NCBI GenBank assembly: GCA_007922225.1
Contig: ML680086.1
Location: 11,012,540 to 11,076,539, forward strand
DNA length: 64,000 nucleotides
Source of the DNA: Emydura subglobosa
Lineage: Eukaryota > Chordata > Testudines > Chelidae
Direction: 5' to 3'
A model generated the notes under the pieces. That model saw nothing but the letters and a program-made list of their open reading frames with translations. It made no database searches and was not told where the DNA came from. Made by a program: the position numbers and the translations under genes. Below, in pieces: positions 1-12,945 of this stretch. Within the stretch, counting starts at the first letter, position 1. The number at the start of each line of letters is the position of its first letter.

Positions 1-957
1 ACTTCTCCACATCCTTTTTGTAGTGGGGGGCCCAAAACTGGACACAATACTCCAAATGAGGCCTCACCAATGCCAAAGAGAGGGGAATAATCACTTCCCG
101 CGATCTGCTGGCAATGCTCCTACTAATGCAGCCCAATATGCTATTAGCCTTCTTGACAACCAGGGCACACTATTGACTCATATCCAGTTTTTTGTCCACT
201 GTTACCCCCAGGTCCTTTTCTGCAGAACTGCTGCCTAGCTCGTCGGTCCCCAAGTCTGTAGCTGTGAATGGGATTCTTCCATCCTAAGTGCAGGACTCTG
301 CACTTGTCGTTGTTGAACCTCCTCAGATTTCTTGTGGCCCAATCCTCCAGTTTGTTTAGGTCCTTCTGTATCCTATCCCTACCTTTCAGGGTATCTACCA
401 CTCTCCCCAGCTTAGTGTCATCTGCTAACTTCCTGAGAGTGCAATCTACCCCATCCTCCAGATCATTAATGAAGATGTTGAACAAAACCAGCCGCAGGAC
501 CAATCCCTGGGGCACTCCTCTTGTGACCGGCTGCCAGCTAGTCATGGAGCCATTTATCATTACTTGTTGAGCCCTATGCTCTAGCCAGTTCTCTATCCAT
601 TTTATAGTCCATTCATCTAACCCATACTTCTTTAACTTGCTGTTAAGAATACTGTGAGAGACCATATCAAAAGCTTGGCTAAAGTCAAGGTATATCACGT
701 CCACTGCTTTCCCCACATCCACAGAGCCAGTCACCTCTTCATAGAAAGCAATCAGGTTGGTCAGGCATGACTTTCCCTTGGTGAATCCATGTTGACTGTT
801 CCAGATCACCTTCCTCTCTTCCAAGTGCCTTAAAATGGATTCTTTGAGGACCTGCTCCATGATTTTCCAGGGATTGAGGTGAGGCTGACCGGTCTGTAGT
901 TCCCTGGATCCTCTTTCCTCCCTTTCTTGAAGAGGTGGAGGAGGAGTTTTCGACAAA
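1..957 (-). mobile_element. CR1 LINE, 5'-truncated, reverse transcriptase region
   Basis: Non-LTR retrotransposon read on the minus strand. The + strand begins with text typical of antisense CR1 (gggcccaaaactggacac, then aatgaggcctcaccaatg). On the minus strand a long ORF (956 to 144) carries reverse-transcriptase blocks in order: HGFTKGKSCLTNLIAFYEE, DVIYLDFSQAFD, GVPQG and the catalytic region KLADDTKLG. The catalytic box is LADD where CR1 normally has FADD. Just upstream, in another frame, lie FKKGRKEDPGNYRPVSLTS and IPGK, showing a frameshift near 860-890. Homology stops near 957, a typical 5' truncation. The 3' end runs off the window start. The long open frame suggests a younger copy than the other CR1 copies here. 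Confidence 0.93.
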
Positions 958-2417
958 GTTCCATGGCTCCCACAGCTAGCTGCTGCACTTCAGGGCACTG
1001 ACAGCTCTGACACTGGCAACATGTTTCATTCACAAAGAATGAAGCTAAATGCAGTTTGAGTTGAACAAGTGGAACCTTATTAATCCCTGTGCATTAATCT
1101 GTCCATTTGGCCGAGTTCCTTCCAGCCTAACTCCACCCCTTCCCTGGTGTCTTGTTAATAACAGCCCCTCCAGGGAACATGGGCCCTCTGACTGCAGTTC
1201 CACTGACCATGACACAGCTGTGGAATGCAGACCGGAAAAGTGGATTTTTACCATTTTTATATTTGGCTTGGGTAGCTACCTTTCTTTCACTTTTTAATAA
1301 TTCCTTTGCTTTCCTCTAAAGTGTAAATGAAGTGTCTCCTTGATGCTGTCTTTTCTTTTTTAGAACCGTTCACTCAATTACACCAGATTGAGGAATCAAG
1401 CCATCAGTTTTGAATTCTTAATGCTATAAATTTGCTAAATTGATCAATGTTCAAAGATGAAAAGAAAATAACTATCCGGAAAGGAGATATATATGTGTAC
1501 TTTATTTTCAAGTTACTCAACTGCTTTATTTTTGGAGTTGGATGGTGTAATTGTGCAAGCTCAAAGATGAAGCTGTTGAACAGGTTAATCTATTTAACCA
1601 TAGCTGCCTGGGCAGATTGGTGCTTAGAAAGATGATATAGAAAAAATGGAATTAAGAATCGAGAAGAGAGAAACAGATACACAAAAGATGAACAAGAACA
1701 GAGCAAAACCATAATCTATCGAGCACAAGGAATAAATCACTGGCAGGCACACAGAAGTAGAAGTACATCAGTTTATGAATGAACAGATTAGATGCTGCCA
1801 AAGATATTTTTAAAACTGCACTCTAGCATATAAATGAAGAATAAAGTGCTTTCAAACATCCTCTTAAAATTCTCTTTGGCTCAGAAAGAAACATATGTGC
1901 ACAATATAAAATTAAGCTCCCAAAATCATTTCAGTAAAAATATTCTTTTCTGTTGCAGGCTTTTGGCCTAAATCTTCTCTCTTATATGGAAGGTACATCA
2001 TCGTAAATCCATTGGCTTCAACAATGAAGAACAATAGAGAGAGAAATTCAGAGAGATGGTTGGATTCAGTGGCCCATGTTGTACTTTTCTTTGAATGTTT
2101 AATAATTGTATACTTTTAAAAAAAATGTAAAACACCACATGCCATTTCAGACAGTCTGTGCAACTTACTTGGTTGTCATATTTTAATATATTGCATTAAT
2201 TTAACTTAGTTTTTCAAATCAATTAGTTGTGCATTTCAGATCACAGGGTTACAGGATTCTACAGGATTTAAAAGTGCATAATTAACAAATGGTTAACAAG
2301 ATAACCAAAGCTGCATTTCTCTGCTTCCTAGATATGAACATCTTCAGGCAGCAATGAGGGAAGTGTGATTCAGAATTCTATACACTTCAGTGAAGTTTGC
2401 TCAAAAGTTCTTTAAAG
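958..2417. other. Intron sequence without recognised features
   Basis: AT-rich intron between a CR1 copy and an inverted-repeat transposon. I see no coding signal, no tandem repeat and no recognisable transposon. Short ORFs at 1049-1297 and 1447-1635 look like chance. Confidence 0.5.
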
Positions 2418-2794
2418 CAGTGGCTCTCAACCTTTTCAGACAACAGCACCCCTTTCAGGTGTTTGATTGGTCTTGTGTACCCCATGTTTCACCTCACTTA
2501 AAAACTACTTACAAAAATACAAAAGTGACACAACATTATTGAAAAATTGCTTACTTTCTCATTTTTACCATGTAATTATAAAACAAATCAATTGGAATAA
2601 AAATTTGTACTTACATTTTAGTGTATAGTATATAGAGCGGTATAAACAAGTCATTTTACTTTGTACTGACTTCACTAGTGCTTTTTAATGTATCCTGTTG
2701 TAAAACTAAGCAAATATTTATATGAGTTGATGTACCCCCTGGAAAACCTCTGCGTATCCCCAGGGGTACGTATACCCCTGGTTGAGAACCATTT
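2418..2794. mobile_element. Non-autonomous hAT-like DNA transposon (MITE)
   Basis: The left end reads cagtggctctcaacc and the right end ggttgagaaccatt, forming imperfect terminal inverted repeats around 377 bp with no coding sequence. I recall this family (ends CAGTGGTTCTCAACC) as common in turtle genomes. Just inside the right end is a short palindrome, caggggtacgtatacccctg (2761-2780). An 8-bp target duplication is not clear, probably from decay (ctttaaag on the left, ttttaagg on the right). Confidence 0.82.
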
Positions 2795-2801
2795 TTTTAA
2801 G

Positions 2802-2999
2802 GCTCCTATTCTGGAAAGCATTCCTAATTAGGACATCATTAAGCACTGACTTAACGTCAAGCATGTGCTAAATCCCACTGAAGTCAGTTGGGTTTATGTG
2901 TATATCTAAGCCCCTAAAAGGCTATACTCACTCTGGAAAGCATTTAAATACACCCCCAGCATTAAGCAAGTGTTTAAATGCTTTCCTGAACAGAGGCCC
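2802..2999. mobile_element. Inverted-repeat MITE adjoining the hAT-like element
   Basis: The left end ggctcctattctggaaagcat pairs imperfectly with the right end atgctttcctgaacagaggcc. The interior carries further inverted text around TTAAGCA...TGTGCT. Non-coding, about 198 bp. I associate the motif (TTCWGGAAAGCA ends with TTAAGCAYGTGCTTA inside) with an old dispersed sauropsid repeat. It begins only a few bases after the preceding transposon. Confidence 0.6.
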
Positions 3000-3287
3000 A
3001 ACAAAATAACAGAACAGAAATGTTCTAGTTTGAACATTCTAGTTTGATTAGACACAGATACCTCCGGTCAGTTTTTTTATATATACAGAGAAGGTAAGGG
3101 GTGTGTGTGAGTGTAGTATGAAACAGAAGTGTGAAGAAAGGCAACAGTTATTTGAAGCATTTTCTCTGCCAGCACCATATAACAAGCAACTAGACATAAC
3201 GAGCATGTATGTGATAGGAGAATCATGGCCATTTTGACTCTCCAAATAGCAACCGGATGTGTCAGCTCCTGTATTATTGTACACAGA

Positions 3288-3780
3288 GAGTAATAGAGTT
3301 TAAGGAAAGAAGAGACCATCAGATCATCTAGTCTGATCTCCTGTATATCCCAGGGCATTCAGTACCCACACAATAAACCCAACAACCAAAATTAGATCAA
3401 AGTATTACAGCCCACAGGAGACAAAACTACTATGTACCACAAGCAGAGAACAGAAGGGACCCAGGTGCACCAGTACCCAAGGCATATGAAATTTCAGGGT
3501 AATGATTAAGTGAAATACAGCCAGATAATTCTGGCAAGTGACCTGCATCCCATCCTGCAAAAAAAGGCAAACTCCCCCCCTTCAGGTCACTGCCAGTCTG
3601 GCCTGGAGGGAAAATTCCTTCCCAACCCCACATATAACAAAAAGTTAGACTGTAAACATGTGAGCAAGAACCAGCCAGCCATGCACCTGAGAGAGAGAAT
3701 GCTCAGTGCCACCTCAGAGTTGTGCATCCCTGATGTCCAATGTCCCATCTCCAATGCTTCAGAGGAAGGAGATAACTAAA
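3288..3780 (-). mobile_element. CR1 LINE 3' fragment
   Basis: Antisense CR1 3' region on the + strand: agtttaaggaaagaagagac, then atcagatcatctagtctgat, then ttctggcaagtgacctgcat, then gagggaaaattccttcccaa. The 3' end of the element lies at 3288. The text matches, from memory, a turtle CR1 subfamily 3' untranslated region. No reverse-transcriptase part is retained. Confidence 0.85.
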
Positions 3781-5254
3781 ACAAAACACCATGCGTATTA
3801 GCCTTCTTTTGCATCAACAGAGAAACTGACCTAGGACCCTACTGTATGACAAAAGTGCACTGGCATTTCTAGAAATTATATTAGCTTCAAATGGGTGAGA
3901 ATAGGGATCCCCATGGGATTCTGCTGGTGAGGGACATTAAATTGCAAGAGCAGGTGTTCATCATGTCTAAGTGTTGCCCTCAGACTGTACCCAGAAAGCA
4001 ATCTCATTAACCCCTGCTGTGTCTTGGAGACAGGACAGCAGGATTCTATGGCCAACAGCAACAAATGCTGTATAGAGGTCCAGAATTTTGTGTGGATTTA
4101 TAGTGCCTGTCGATTGCCAAGAAAAGATCATTCATCAGTGCCACCAGCACCATCTATTTTCCAAGTTCTGGCCTGAAGCCTGACTAGGAGGGGTCCAGGA
4201 TATTGGCAGTGTCTAACCAATCTGCTTCCTGAGAACTCACTAAACATTGCAGTCAGCAGCCATATAGTAAACAATTTATTTTCAACTGCCCAGCCCTTCT
4301 TTGATGCAATGCTACAGATGAATTAGTTAACTGCAAAGTTAATTTACCTGCACACATACGAAAAAGCCTTCCTTAGGTGCAATTCAGAGGATAAAGCAGT
4401 CAATTATGAAGCTGATCATAGCTGCAAACATAAGTAGACCATACGTCTGCAAATTTTCACAGTTAGACTGGATTATTAAGGCATTCATAGCAAAGATTAC
4501 GTATAATGTATTCTTCATATAACTAAGTTTTTTGGACCCAAACAGAATAATATATAGCAGTCCAAGATGCATATCCAATGCATGCATATCCAATATTAAA
4601 GCAAAATATTATATGTATTATTAGAGGAATAGTACGTGAGTATACAAAGCCTGTATTGTATACATATGTATAAGTGAGTAGAGTTAAGGTTGTACATACC
4701 ATCTTAAACTGATTTCCTGAGGATTTTTGGTGCTTAACCATGTACCTTTAATGCTCTTGCTGCTCAGCTAAGTTAGCCACCCAGGTATGTACAGCATAAA
4801 CTTCCTTCAATGAACACTCAGTATGCTTAGCAAGAAAGCTTCATACAAAATTTATCGCATATGCACAAAATACAACAAAGACTGTAACCTGATCAAATCA
4901 AAACAGATTTTCATGGGAACATCCAAAATTCTCTCTCCACTGAGGGCTATTTCTGACAATTTTTATCTTTCTACCATTTCAACTATAGAGCAGCACATAA
5001 AATGGCTGCAATTTTTTATTTTATTCTATTTCATGAAGGGAATGAGTATTAATTGCTTTCCTGAACCAAAAATGACAAACTAATTTCCCCCTCAAGTTTT
5101 CCAGGAAAACACATCTTCTTACATAACTAGGCCTGGAAAAATGTCCGTCTGAAACAATAAAGCTTCAAAAAGTTATGAGTGGTTGAAAAACAGGAAACAG
5201 ATATGCATGTGTAATCATGAATTGAATACCCTGGCTATGGTTATAGTACCAACT
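3781..5254. other. Intron sequence, no firm features
   Basis: Mostly AT-rich intron. The part at about 3890-4340 has the look of an old dispersed repeat (patchy, moderate GC), but I cannot name it. ORFs at 4384-4741 and 4823-5083 are low-complexity and hydrophobic, with no recognisable domain. Confidence 0.4.
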
Positions 5255-7370
5255 AATCACAGAAATGTAGGGCTGGAAGGGACCACGAGATGTCATCAAG
5301 TACAGCCCCCTGCACTGAGACAGGAGCAAGTAAACTTTGACCATCCTTGACTGGTGTTTGTCCAACCTGTTCTTAAAAACCTCTAAAGAAGGGGATTCCA
5401 CAACCTCCATGGGCAGTCTATTCAAATGCTTAATTGCCATTATAGCTAGAAAGTTTTTCCTAATATCTAACTTAAATCTCCCTTGCTGCAGATTAAGCCC
5501 AGGACTTTTTGTCTTACCTCCAGTGGACATGGAGAACAATTGATGACAGTCCTCTTTATAACGGCTATTAACATATTTGAAGACATATCAGGTCTCCCCT
5601 GAGCCTTCTTTTCTTGAGACTAAACATGCCCAGTGTATTTTTTAACCTTTCCTCACAGGTCAGGTTTTCTAAACCTTTTATCATTTTTGTTGCTCTCCTC
5701 TGGACTCTCTCCAATTTGTCCATGTGTCCTAAAGTGTGGTGACCAGAACTGGACACAGTACACAAACTGAGGCCTCAACAGTGCTGAGTAAAGTGGGAAA
5801 ATTACTTCCCATCTTACATATAACACCCCTGTTGATACATCCCAGAATGATATTAGCCTTTTTTGCAACTGCATCACATTGCTGACTCTTTGTGATTCAC
5901 TATAACTCCCAGATCCTTTTCAACAATAGTACCACCTAACCAGTCATTCCCCAATTTGTAGCTGTGCATTTAATTTTTGCTTCCTAAGTTTCATTTATCT
6001 TTATTGAATCTCCTCTTGTTGAATTCAGACTAGTTATCCAATTTGTCAATTTTGAATTAGAATCCTATCTTCCAAAGTGCTTGCACAATCCCACCCAACT
6101 TGGTGTCATCCACTAATTTTATAAGCATACTCTCTACTCCACTACCCAAGTCATTAATGAAAATATTGAAAAGTAGCAGATCCAGGACTGCTATATATGT
6201 CTTCCCAATTTGACAGTGAGTGATAACTCATCTTTGACAATGGTCTTTCAACAATTGAGAACCCACTCTATAGTAATTTTATCTAGACAACATTTCCCCC
6301 ATTTGCTTATGAGAACATCGTTTGGTACTGTGTCAAAAGCTTTACAAAAATCACAATACATGTCTACTGCTTTCCCCATTCACTAGGCTAGTATTCTGGC
6401 AAAAAAAGAAATTAGGTTGGTTTGGCATGATTTGTTCTTGACAAATTCATGCTGGCTATTTCTTATAACCCAAGTATCCTGTAGGTGCTTACAAACTGAT
6501 TAATAATTTGTTCCAGTATCTTTCCGAGTCTTCAAATTATGCTGATTGGTCTATAATCCCCGAGTCCTCTTTGTTCTCCTTTTTAAAGATAGGTACTACG
6601 TTTGCCCTTCTCCAATCCTCTGGGACCTCACCTGTCCTCCATGAGTTGTTGAAGATAATTGCTAACAGTTCCAAGATTCCTTCAGCTAGTTTCTTAAGTA
6701 CCATAGGATTAATTTCATCAGGCCCTGCCAATTGAATACATCTAACTTCTTTAAATCGTCTTTAACCCATTCTTTTCCTGTTTTAGTTTGTATACCTTCC
6801 CCTTGTTAATGTTACTTGTGTTGAGTATCTAGTCACTATTAATGGTGAAGGAGATTTAATAACAAGGTTAATAACAGGTGTCATCTGTTACTAAATCTCC
6901 TCCCCCGGTAAGTGGAGAACCTATACTTTCTTTCATCTTTCTCTTGCTCCTAATGTAATTAAAAAGCCTCTTCTTATTGCCCTTTATATCCCTTGCAAGG
7001 GTAACTCATTTTGTGCCTTAGCCTTTCTGATTTTTTGTCCCTATATGCTTAGGCTGTTCTTTTGTATTCCTCCTTAGAAATTCATCCATGTTTCTACTTT
7101 TTGTAGGATTCCTTTTTGATTTTCAGGTCCCGATGGAGCCATATTGGACTCAATATTTTTTCCTACCTTTCCTTCACATCAGGATAATTTCTAGTTGTGC
7201 CTTTAATATAGTCTCCTTGAAAAACTGCCAGATCTTCTGAATTCCCTTTTCCCTTAGATTTTCTTTCCATGGGACTTTAACTAACTCTCAGAACTGGTAA
7301 GTAAAGTCTGCTTTTTTGAATTCCATTGTTCTTATTCTACTGCTCTCATGCTTTCTATTATAATGGACAA
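5255..7370 (-). mobile_element. CR1 LINE, long but decayed copy
   Basis: The 3' end on the + strand reads agaaatgtagggctggaagg at 5262-5281. Moving right (5' in the element) come the C-terminal and reverse-transcriptase regions: minus-strand [20 protein letters not shown] and [19 protein letters not shown] near 5650-5830, RT thumb/palm text near 6100-6450, and at 6537-6731 the start of the RT domain, AGPDEINPMVLKKLAEGILE and TGEVPEDWRRANVVPIFKKE. Further CR1-like text continues to about 7370. Several frameshifts and stops break the frame. The reverse transcriptase and the linker before it are represented, but not as an intact ORF. It is clearly older than the copy at 1-957. Confidence 0.88.
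6846..6902. repeat. Short inverted repeat inside CR1
   Basis: ggagatttaataac at the left and gttactaaatctcc at the right can pair around a short loop. It falls where the CR1 text is interrupted, so it may be a small insertion or a local rearrangement. Confidence 0.45.
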
Positions 7371-8809
7371 TGGTTTCAGGGGATCAGCGTGGGAGGAAAT
7401 TTACTCCTACTCTACTGTAAATCCAGGAAATGCATCCCACAAACATTGGCCTGATATATGACCCTCTAATTCAGTGATTTTTTTTATGTAACTACCTCTC
7501 CTGCAGAGAAAATCTGAGCAAAGTGACTGAGGAGAAATAGTGCACTGGCAACAGAAGAGATGATGGAGGTTGGATCACAATTTTACATGACAAACTTAAA
7601 GATATGTAGCCTCTGAAGTGCAATTTGAACTCTAATCCACTGGGATTAGAGAAACTAGACTCCCGACATACTATTAAAGAGTTTGAAATGGTATAAAAGC
7701 CCCTTACACTCTCATTCCAGGCATCCTAACACAAAGATTTGCTGCACTTGGAAACTGTGACTAAGAAAGCTGGATAGTTATAAGCTACAAATTCATTTTT
7801 TTTTCCCCTTAGAGACCATGCACAACCTATAGAGGTAATAATACATTAAGAACATGACTGATGAAAAGAATAAACTTTGTAATGTTTGAAGATATAGTTT
7901 GTTACTTAGACAATGCCTCTAGGTATGGCTTATTGGAAGGACTTTCCCAATTTTAAAGCTGAGCAGATGAATATACTGTAGGTACTCTTTAAATGCCTCT
8001 AGGATTGAAATGCATCATAACAATGCCTTCCACCTTCGTCAAGTAACATGAGGGATATTTCACACAGAGGATTGTTGGGTATTTCTTCTTCTTTTCCTTC
8101 TTGACCATCCAGGAAGTCCTGTGAATCTTTATAATCAACAATTCCCAGAAGTCCATTATACACAAAGGGAATAATTTTCAAAGTTGGGTGCCAGAATTGC
8201 TGTATCTGAGTTTTCATTAGGCATTTAAGATAGCCTAAAATAGGTAGCTGGATGCATAGGTGCTCAATTTTAGGACATAAGTTCAGAAATTGGATTCAAG
8301 CCTGTACAAAACACTTGGGTGCATGTGTCTATATTATTTATTACAACTTGGACTGTCGAACAAGTGGCTGAGACAAATGTTCAGCCTAAAATAGAAAAAC
8401 TCTAGCACAAAACTGATCAATAAACTTGAATCAGGTCATATGTTCCTGTGACCCACAACAGCATAAGCCTTTATATTATGTAATACTGAATTGATGATGC
8501 AACTTGTTTAGGGCAACAATGATGTTTAAATACACATTCATACAAAAGCCTTGCAGTGATGCTTCCACATTGCATAGAAACTATTATATTACTGGCTTAA
8601 TCACAATGAGCTGTAAGTCAGTTTGATTCTTACCAGGCATTTTAAACTTTCAGGGGACTGGTAAAAATCACTGAACAGCTGCGCTGCTTTTAAATGCAGA
8701 GGGAAGGAGGGGTAGGATAGGAAAGAGCCGTTAAAGCAATTTTATTAGATCTTGCCAATCACAACAAACTAAGAGACACAGCTGTAATGTGGCCTCTTTT
8801 ATGAGTGTC

Positions 8810-9290
8810 ACATACACACATCTCTCTATAAAATTTTCTAATCTAACCAATATACCAGCACAATCTGTCATTCTTCTTGTTTACCTGTAGACTTGTGTGA
8901 ACACCTATCAATCTGCCTGTCTGTTATGTGCACCTGTATAACTATCTTCCCCCATTAACTTATCTCTAGAGCTGTTGATTTTAATCTCCATTCTGTTGCT
9001 TATTTTTCTATCAATCTATGCATATCCCCTATGGTTTACCTATCTGGAGATATATATTAACATCAGCATCTCTTTATATGCTTATTGTATTAACTGCCTA
9101 CCTCTTCACCACATTCACTCATTACCAGCCTTCACTAACTTCTCTAAGACATACTATAATGTCTCTGTCTCTCTTTCTCCACATAACTGGCATCTTAATA
9201 TTTTCAGCATCCTGTTTATCATATTTTCAACCCTAAGCTATCTTATTGTCTTGGACAGGAGCTTTCTGTTCCCTGAGAACAGACTTTAGT
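8810..9290. repeat. Degenerate TATC/TCTG pyrimidine-rich microsatellite tract
   Basis: The + strand is rich in ctatc, tctg and ctatct words (for example atcaatctgcctgtctgtta and catcccctatg-like units), as in an old decayed (TATC)n/(TCTG)n array. The overlapping 104-codon ORF on the + strand is a composition artefact. Confidence 0.45.
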
Positions 9291-11585
9291 TGCATTCTGA
9301 TTTGGAGAGCTATACGGTTCTTTCTTTAAAATCCAGCTGTGCTGGTATCTAGTGAAACAATACTTCTCAAACCTATTGTATATAGTTTTTTAAAAAGTCA
9401 GTCTTAAAAGCAAGGCTGTAGCTGTGTTATTTAACATTCAATGCCAGACTCCAAGAGCAATATGAAGGATAAATGTCAATCAGTTGCAACTTGAATAGTC
9501 AAAGAGGCTCATTATGGTCTTTTCAGTTTATTTAAGCTCTTTAGACTTATACATAGTCATTATGAACTTAGTGATTTTGACGGCTAAACAAATTGCTTAC
9601 TGAAGATTTTGCTGCTGAATTTTAACCCAATTCCTCATGTGAAATCTGCACATGCAAACTGTGATGGCAATTTGTGTGATGTGGACACCTGACTGCCAAA
9701 CAACTGTGAGAATAATAGAGAAACAATGTGAAAATCTGCCTTAAAATAAAGTAAATAGAAAGTTAGTGGGATATCCAACTTATTTATGTAGAGGCATTTT
9801 AAGCACCTAGGAACAGAAATTTTAATGAAAGAGGTAAACACAATAGACTAAAATCAGAGGTGATGGGTAAAGAGGTGTAACAAACTTCAGTAGAGTAGGT
9901 ATAAGTAGTCCTAATGGTGTCTAAGGGAAGCTCTAACTGAGCATAAGAGAATCTAAGTTACAATATCTTCCACAATGCCTGTGAATATGGCCCATTATTT
10001 CCAGAAGTGAAGCTGACCTTGACTTCATTGACTCATTCATAAAATGCATTTCCTGAACCCTAACTCTGCAGGAGTTTCTTTTTAAAAAACTGACAGACAC
10101 CTGCGCTTTTGGAGCAGTAGTATCCCCACCGACAAATGAAGCAACAACAGTGAAGTTCCTAGAAAGCGGCAAATTGGTTAGATCATTATTGAGTCTCAAA
10201 CTCTCATTGGCTGACACAGTAATATCACTTCTGAAGGTGCTATTTTCAGGAAAGTTGATTCTTGTGGAGACCTCATTAAAAACACCACCACTCTGGTTCA
10301 TAGATTAGGGATGTTGCTTTATTGGCATATTTCTTTAAAACCACCCACCATTGCAATACTCCTCACCAGGCCACTGTTGGTAGGAAACAATAGGATTAGC
10401 AGCACTGACCAGCTGCTGACATTTTAACCCCGGGTCAGCTGAATCTATTCAGAGCAGGTCAAGACAATGCCATGATAGCAATGCCTGAATCCTGTCTTCA
10501 ACTACTGCTACTACTAATGGAATTAACACTAGTGCTACAGCCATGGTGTGACATTTTAAAGATAAATATCAGCGTAGACAAAACTGATGGGTATTAACTA
10601 CCCATACAACTGAATTTGAGATTAAGCGGATCTAGCCATTTTAGATAGTACAAAGATATTTACCTATGTATGAAGGCACTAAACAATATAATTAGGAAGC
10701 AGAGTTCAATTGCTACCTGGGTTTAGAATGATCTCTTTTATTGTGGAGTGCCCTGGCTTGAAATCTACTGTTGAGAATACTCTGACCTCCTCACTGAACT
10801 AAGCACACCTGAATATCTATATCATGCTGGCTCTAACTGCATCATTCATGCTGAGAGTACTTGTCTTGGAGGGCTGTAGAGAATGAGGCTGTCTCAGGTA
10901 ATACCTCCATGCCAGTTTGCAAATCCCCCTATACCCAGTAGACAGCATCTCTGTTTGGAGAGATGTTTGTGTGTTCCATTTTAATTTTCTGAATGTTTTA
11001 TTGCTTGGTTGTCCTCCTTATTGAAGAGAATAGAGGAAGAGGAACAGCTGGAATTCACCTTCACTCCCCTATTGGTGCAGCCATCAAAGGTGCATTGAGT
11101 CATTATCAGGAAGGGAAATTTGTGTGTGCACACCTCCAATGAGATTCACGAAGAGATGTGATTTAAGAGGCAAAGCCATTGTTATGATGCATTACCACCC
11201 TGGAGACATATAAGCATCTCTACACAATCTCTCAGCCAGAAAAGCAACTCAGATTGATAAGGTCCTTTCAGTGAGCTGTGCCCACAGGTAACGTTTAAGC
11301 AGCAAACTGTCTCTTTAAAAATTAAAAGGAGTGGGGTTTTTTTTGTTTTTTTTTTTTACCATTTACATTCTCTATTCATTTATTTTTATATTCATCCTTC
11401 TATAGGTCATTGGTGTTCTCAGAGAATAATGAATTTGCAATTTATACCATCAAGGCAAGTTCCTAAGCAGCAAAAATAAGGGCTGTTAGATAATCTATTA
11501 TCTGTGTGCATGTAAGGCTTTGCAGTGTTCCTTTAAAAACATGTGCATTCAGAGCTCATAACAAGGGGATAATAGCACCGCTTAG

Positions 11586-11644
11586 AGTCTAGACAGGTGA
11601 GGTGAAATCTTGCTATAGTCTAGACAGGTGAGGTGAAATCTTGC
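11586..11644. repeat. 28-bp perfect tandem duplication
   Basis: The unit beginning agtctagacaggtgaggtga occurs at 11586-11613 and again, identically, at 11617-11644, separated by three bases (tat). Perfect identity in otherwise unique intron implies a recent event. Confidence 0.95.
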
Positions 11645-12842
11645 CCAGCCCCCCCAGTTTTGCCAATGTGTCTCAACTGTGAGCTACAACACTATTGCTT
11701 ATTTTAGTCTAGAACTTTCCCTGAATGTAGGTTATTAGTAACAGAGAACTGTGAAGGAGTTTGGCAATATATACAAACCTCTACCAGAGATTAGGCTGAT
11801 GCCAGTAAACTCAATTTCCTTTTTTGACCGGAGTCATTTTTAAAAATCAGGCTTCCAGATGTGAAAGGCTTAGTGCATTAACCTCACTGTAACACCCAGC
11901 CCTCTGAAATCTGCTTTTATTATAGAGGCATCTGGTAGCATTGATATAGTTACCGAGCTGGCTGAAATGGTACACATTTATCAAGAGGAACTTCTTTCCT
12001 ATGGTGTCTTTTTACTGTATCATTTCAACCTACGTTTTTAATAGACGCAAGGTTAGATGATGTAATAGTTTATGAAATCACATTTAACTTCTGGGCAGCA
12101 GACTACAGAGCTTGTGTAGGGTGCAATGTCTAAGAGTTTGGTGGCCTCAAACTTGTCTTCATTTGTTCACTCTGAAAAACAAACTATGTTTGACATCGCT
12201 GGCACTGCCTCTCAACAGGTCCACTAGGACTGAGATGGCAGGTGGTCTGCTGGTCAGAACTGAGGGGAAGTGGAAATAAGGAGGGACGGAAATCTGCAGA
12301 GACTCCGTTGGGCTGTATCATAGTTTATCCTCTGCATGCTTGCCCCCAAAATAATTCTGTGTGCTCTTCCACCACAGAAAATAAACCAAATTGTAAATGG
12401 TTCCCATTCATGCATATCACTCCACCCTGTAGAGAGCCAGCAAAATTTTAGACTAATAGGCAGGATAATTCTTTGGGATACATCCCCAACATAACCAATT
12501 TATTTATATAAAGTATGTGCTGATTCTTTAGCTCTCCCAACAACCTGTGGCAGAAGCGGAGATCACCGAAGTGCTTTCCAATCCTAGAAATTATTTTACA
12601 TCCATTTATACTAGTTTATGCCTTCGAAAGCTACCTTCGCAAGGAAAGAGGCTTTAAGCTCTTTTTTAAGCTCTTACGTTTCTAGTTTCCTCCAAGCAGG
12701 TGGGATGCAGCAGGGCATATCACAAGGCTTGAAAGTTAGCTCTGGACTATGCCTTAACAAGCCAAATACTCCTTAAGAATAAAATATACTTCCTGAGAGA
12801 GAACTGTGTGCTAACTTATAGCTGTGGGCAGGTACTCTATTA

Positions 12843-12945
12843 TTAGTGCCTTTGCTGGAAATAACACGCTGAGGGCAAGGAACTGTTCAGCCTGGAAATA
12901 CCTCAGTCAGAAGGGAGAGAGACAGGTATCCACCCAAGAGAGGTG
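12843..12945 (+). repeat. Dispersed repeat copy A (pairs with 20056-20160)
   Basis: Contains ggaactgttcagcctggaa, preceded by ttgctggaaataac and followed by a gagaga tract and tatccacccaagag. The same order of words occurs at 20056-20160 (ttgctgggaataatg, ggaactgttcagcctggaga, tgtctccacacaagag). The second copy lies at the edge of an LTR-like block, so this may be a fragment of the same LTR family. Confidence 0.7.

Noticed and set aside
23..570. Plus-strand ORFs at 23-238 and 268-570
   Set aside because: They are antisense shadows of the CR1 reverse-transcriptase frame.
8975..9289. Hydrophobic 104-codon + strand ORF that looks like a membrane protein
   Set aside because: It lies over a decayed TATC/TCTG pyrimidine tract that automatically encodes Ile, Leu, Tyr and Ser. 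No domain or start context.
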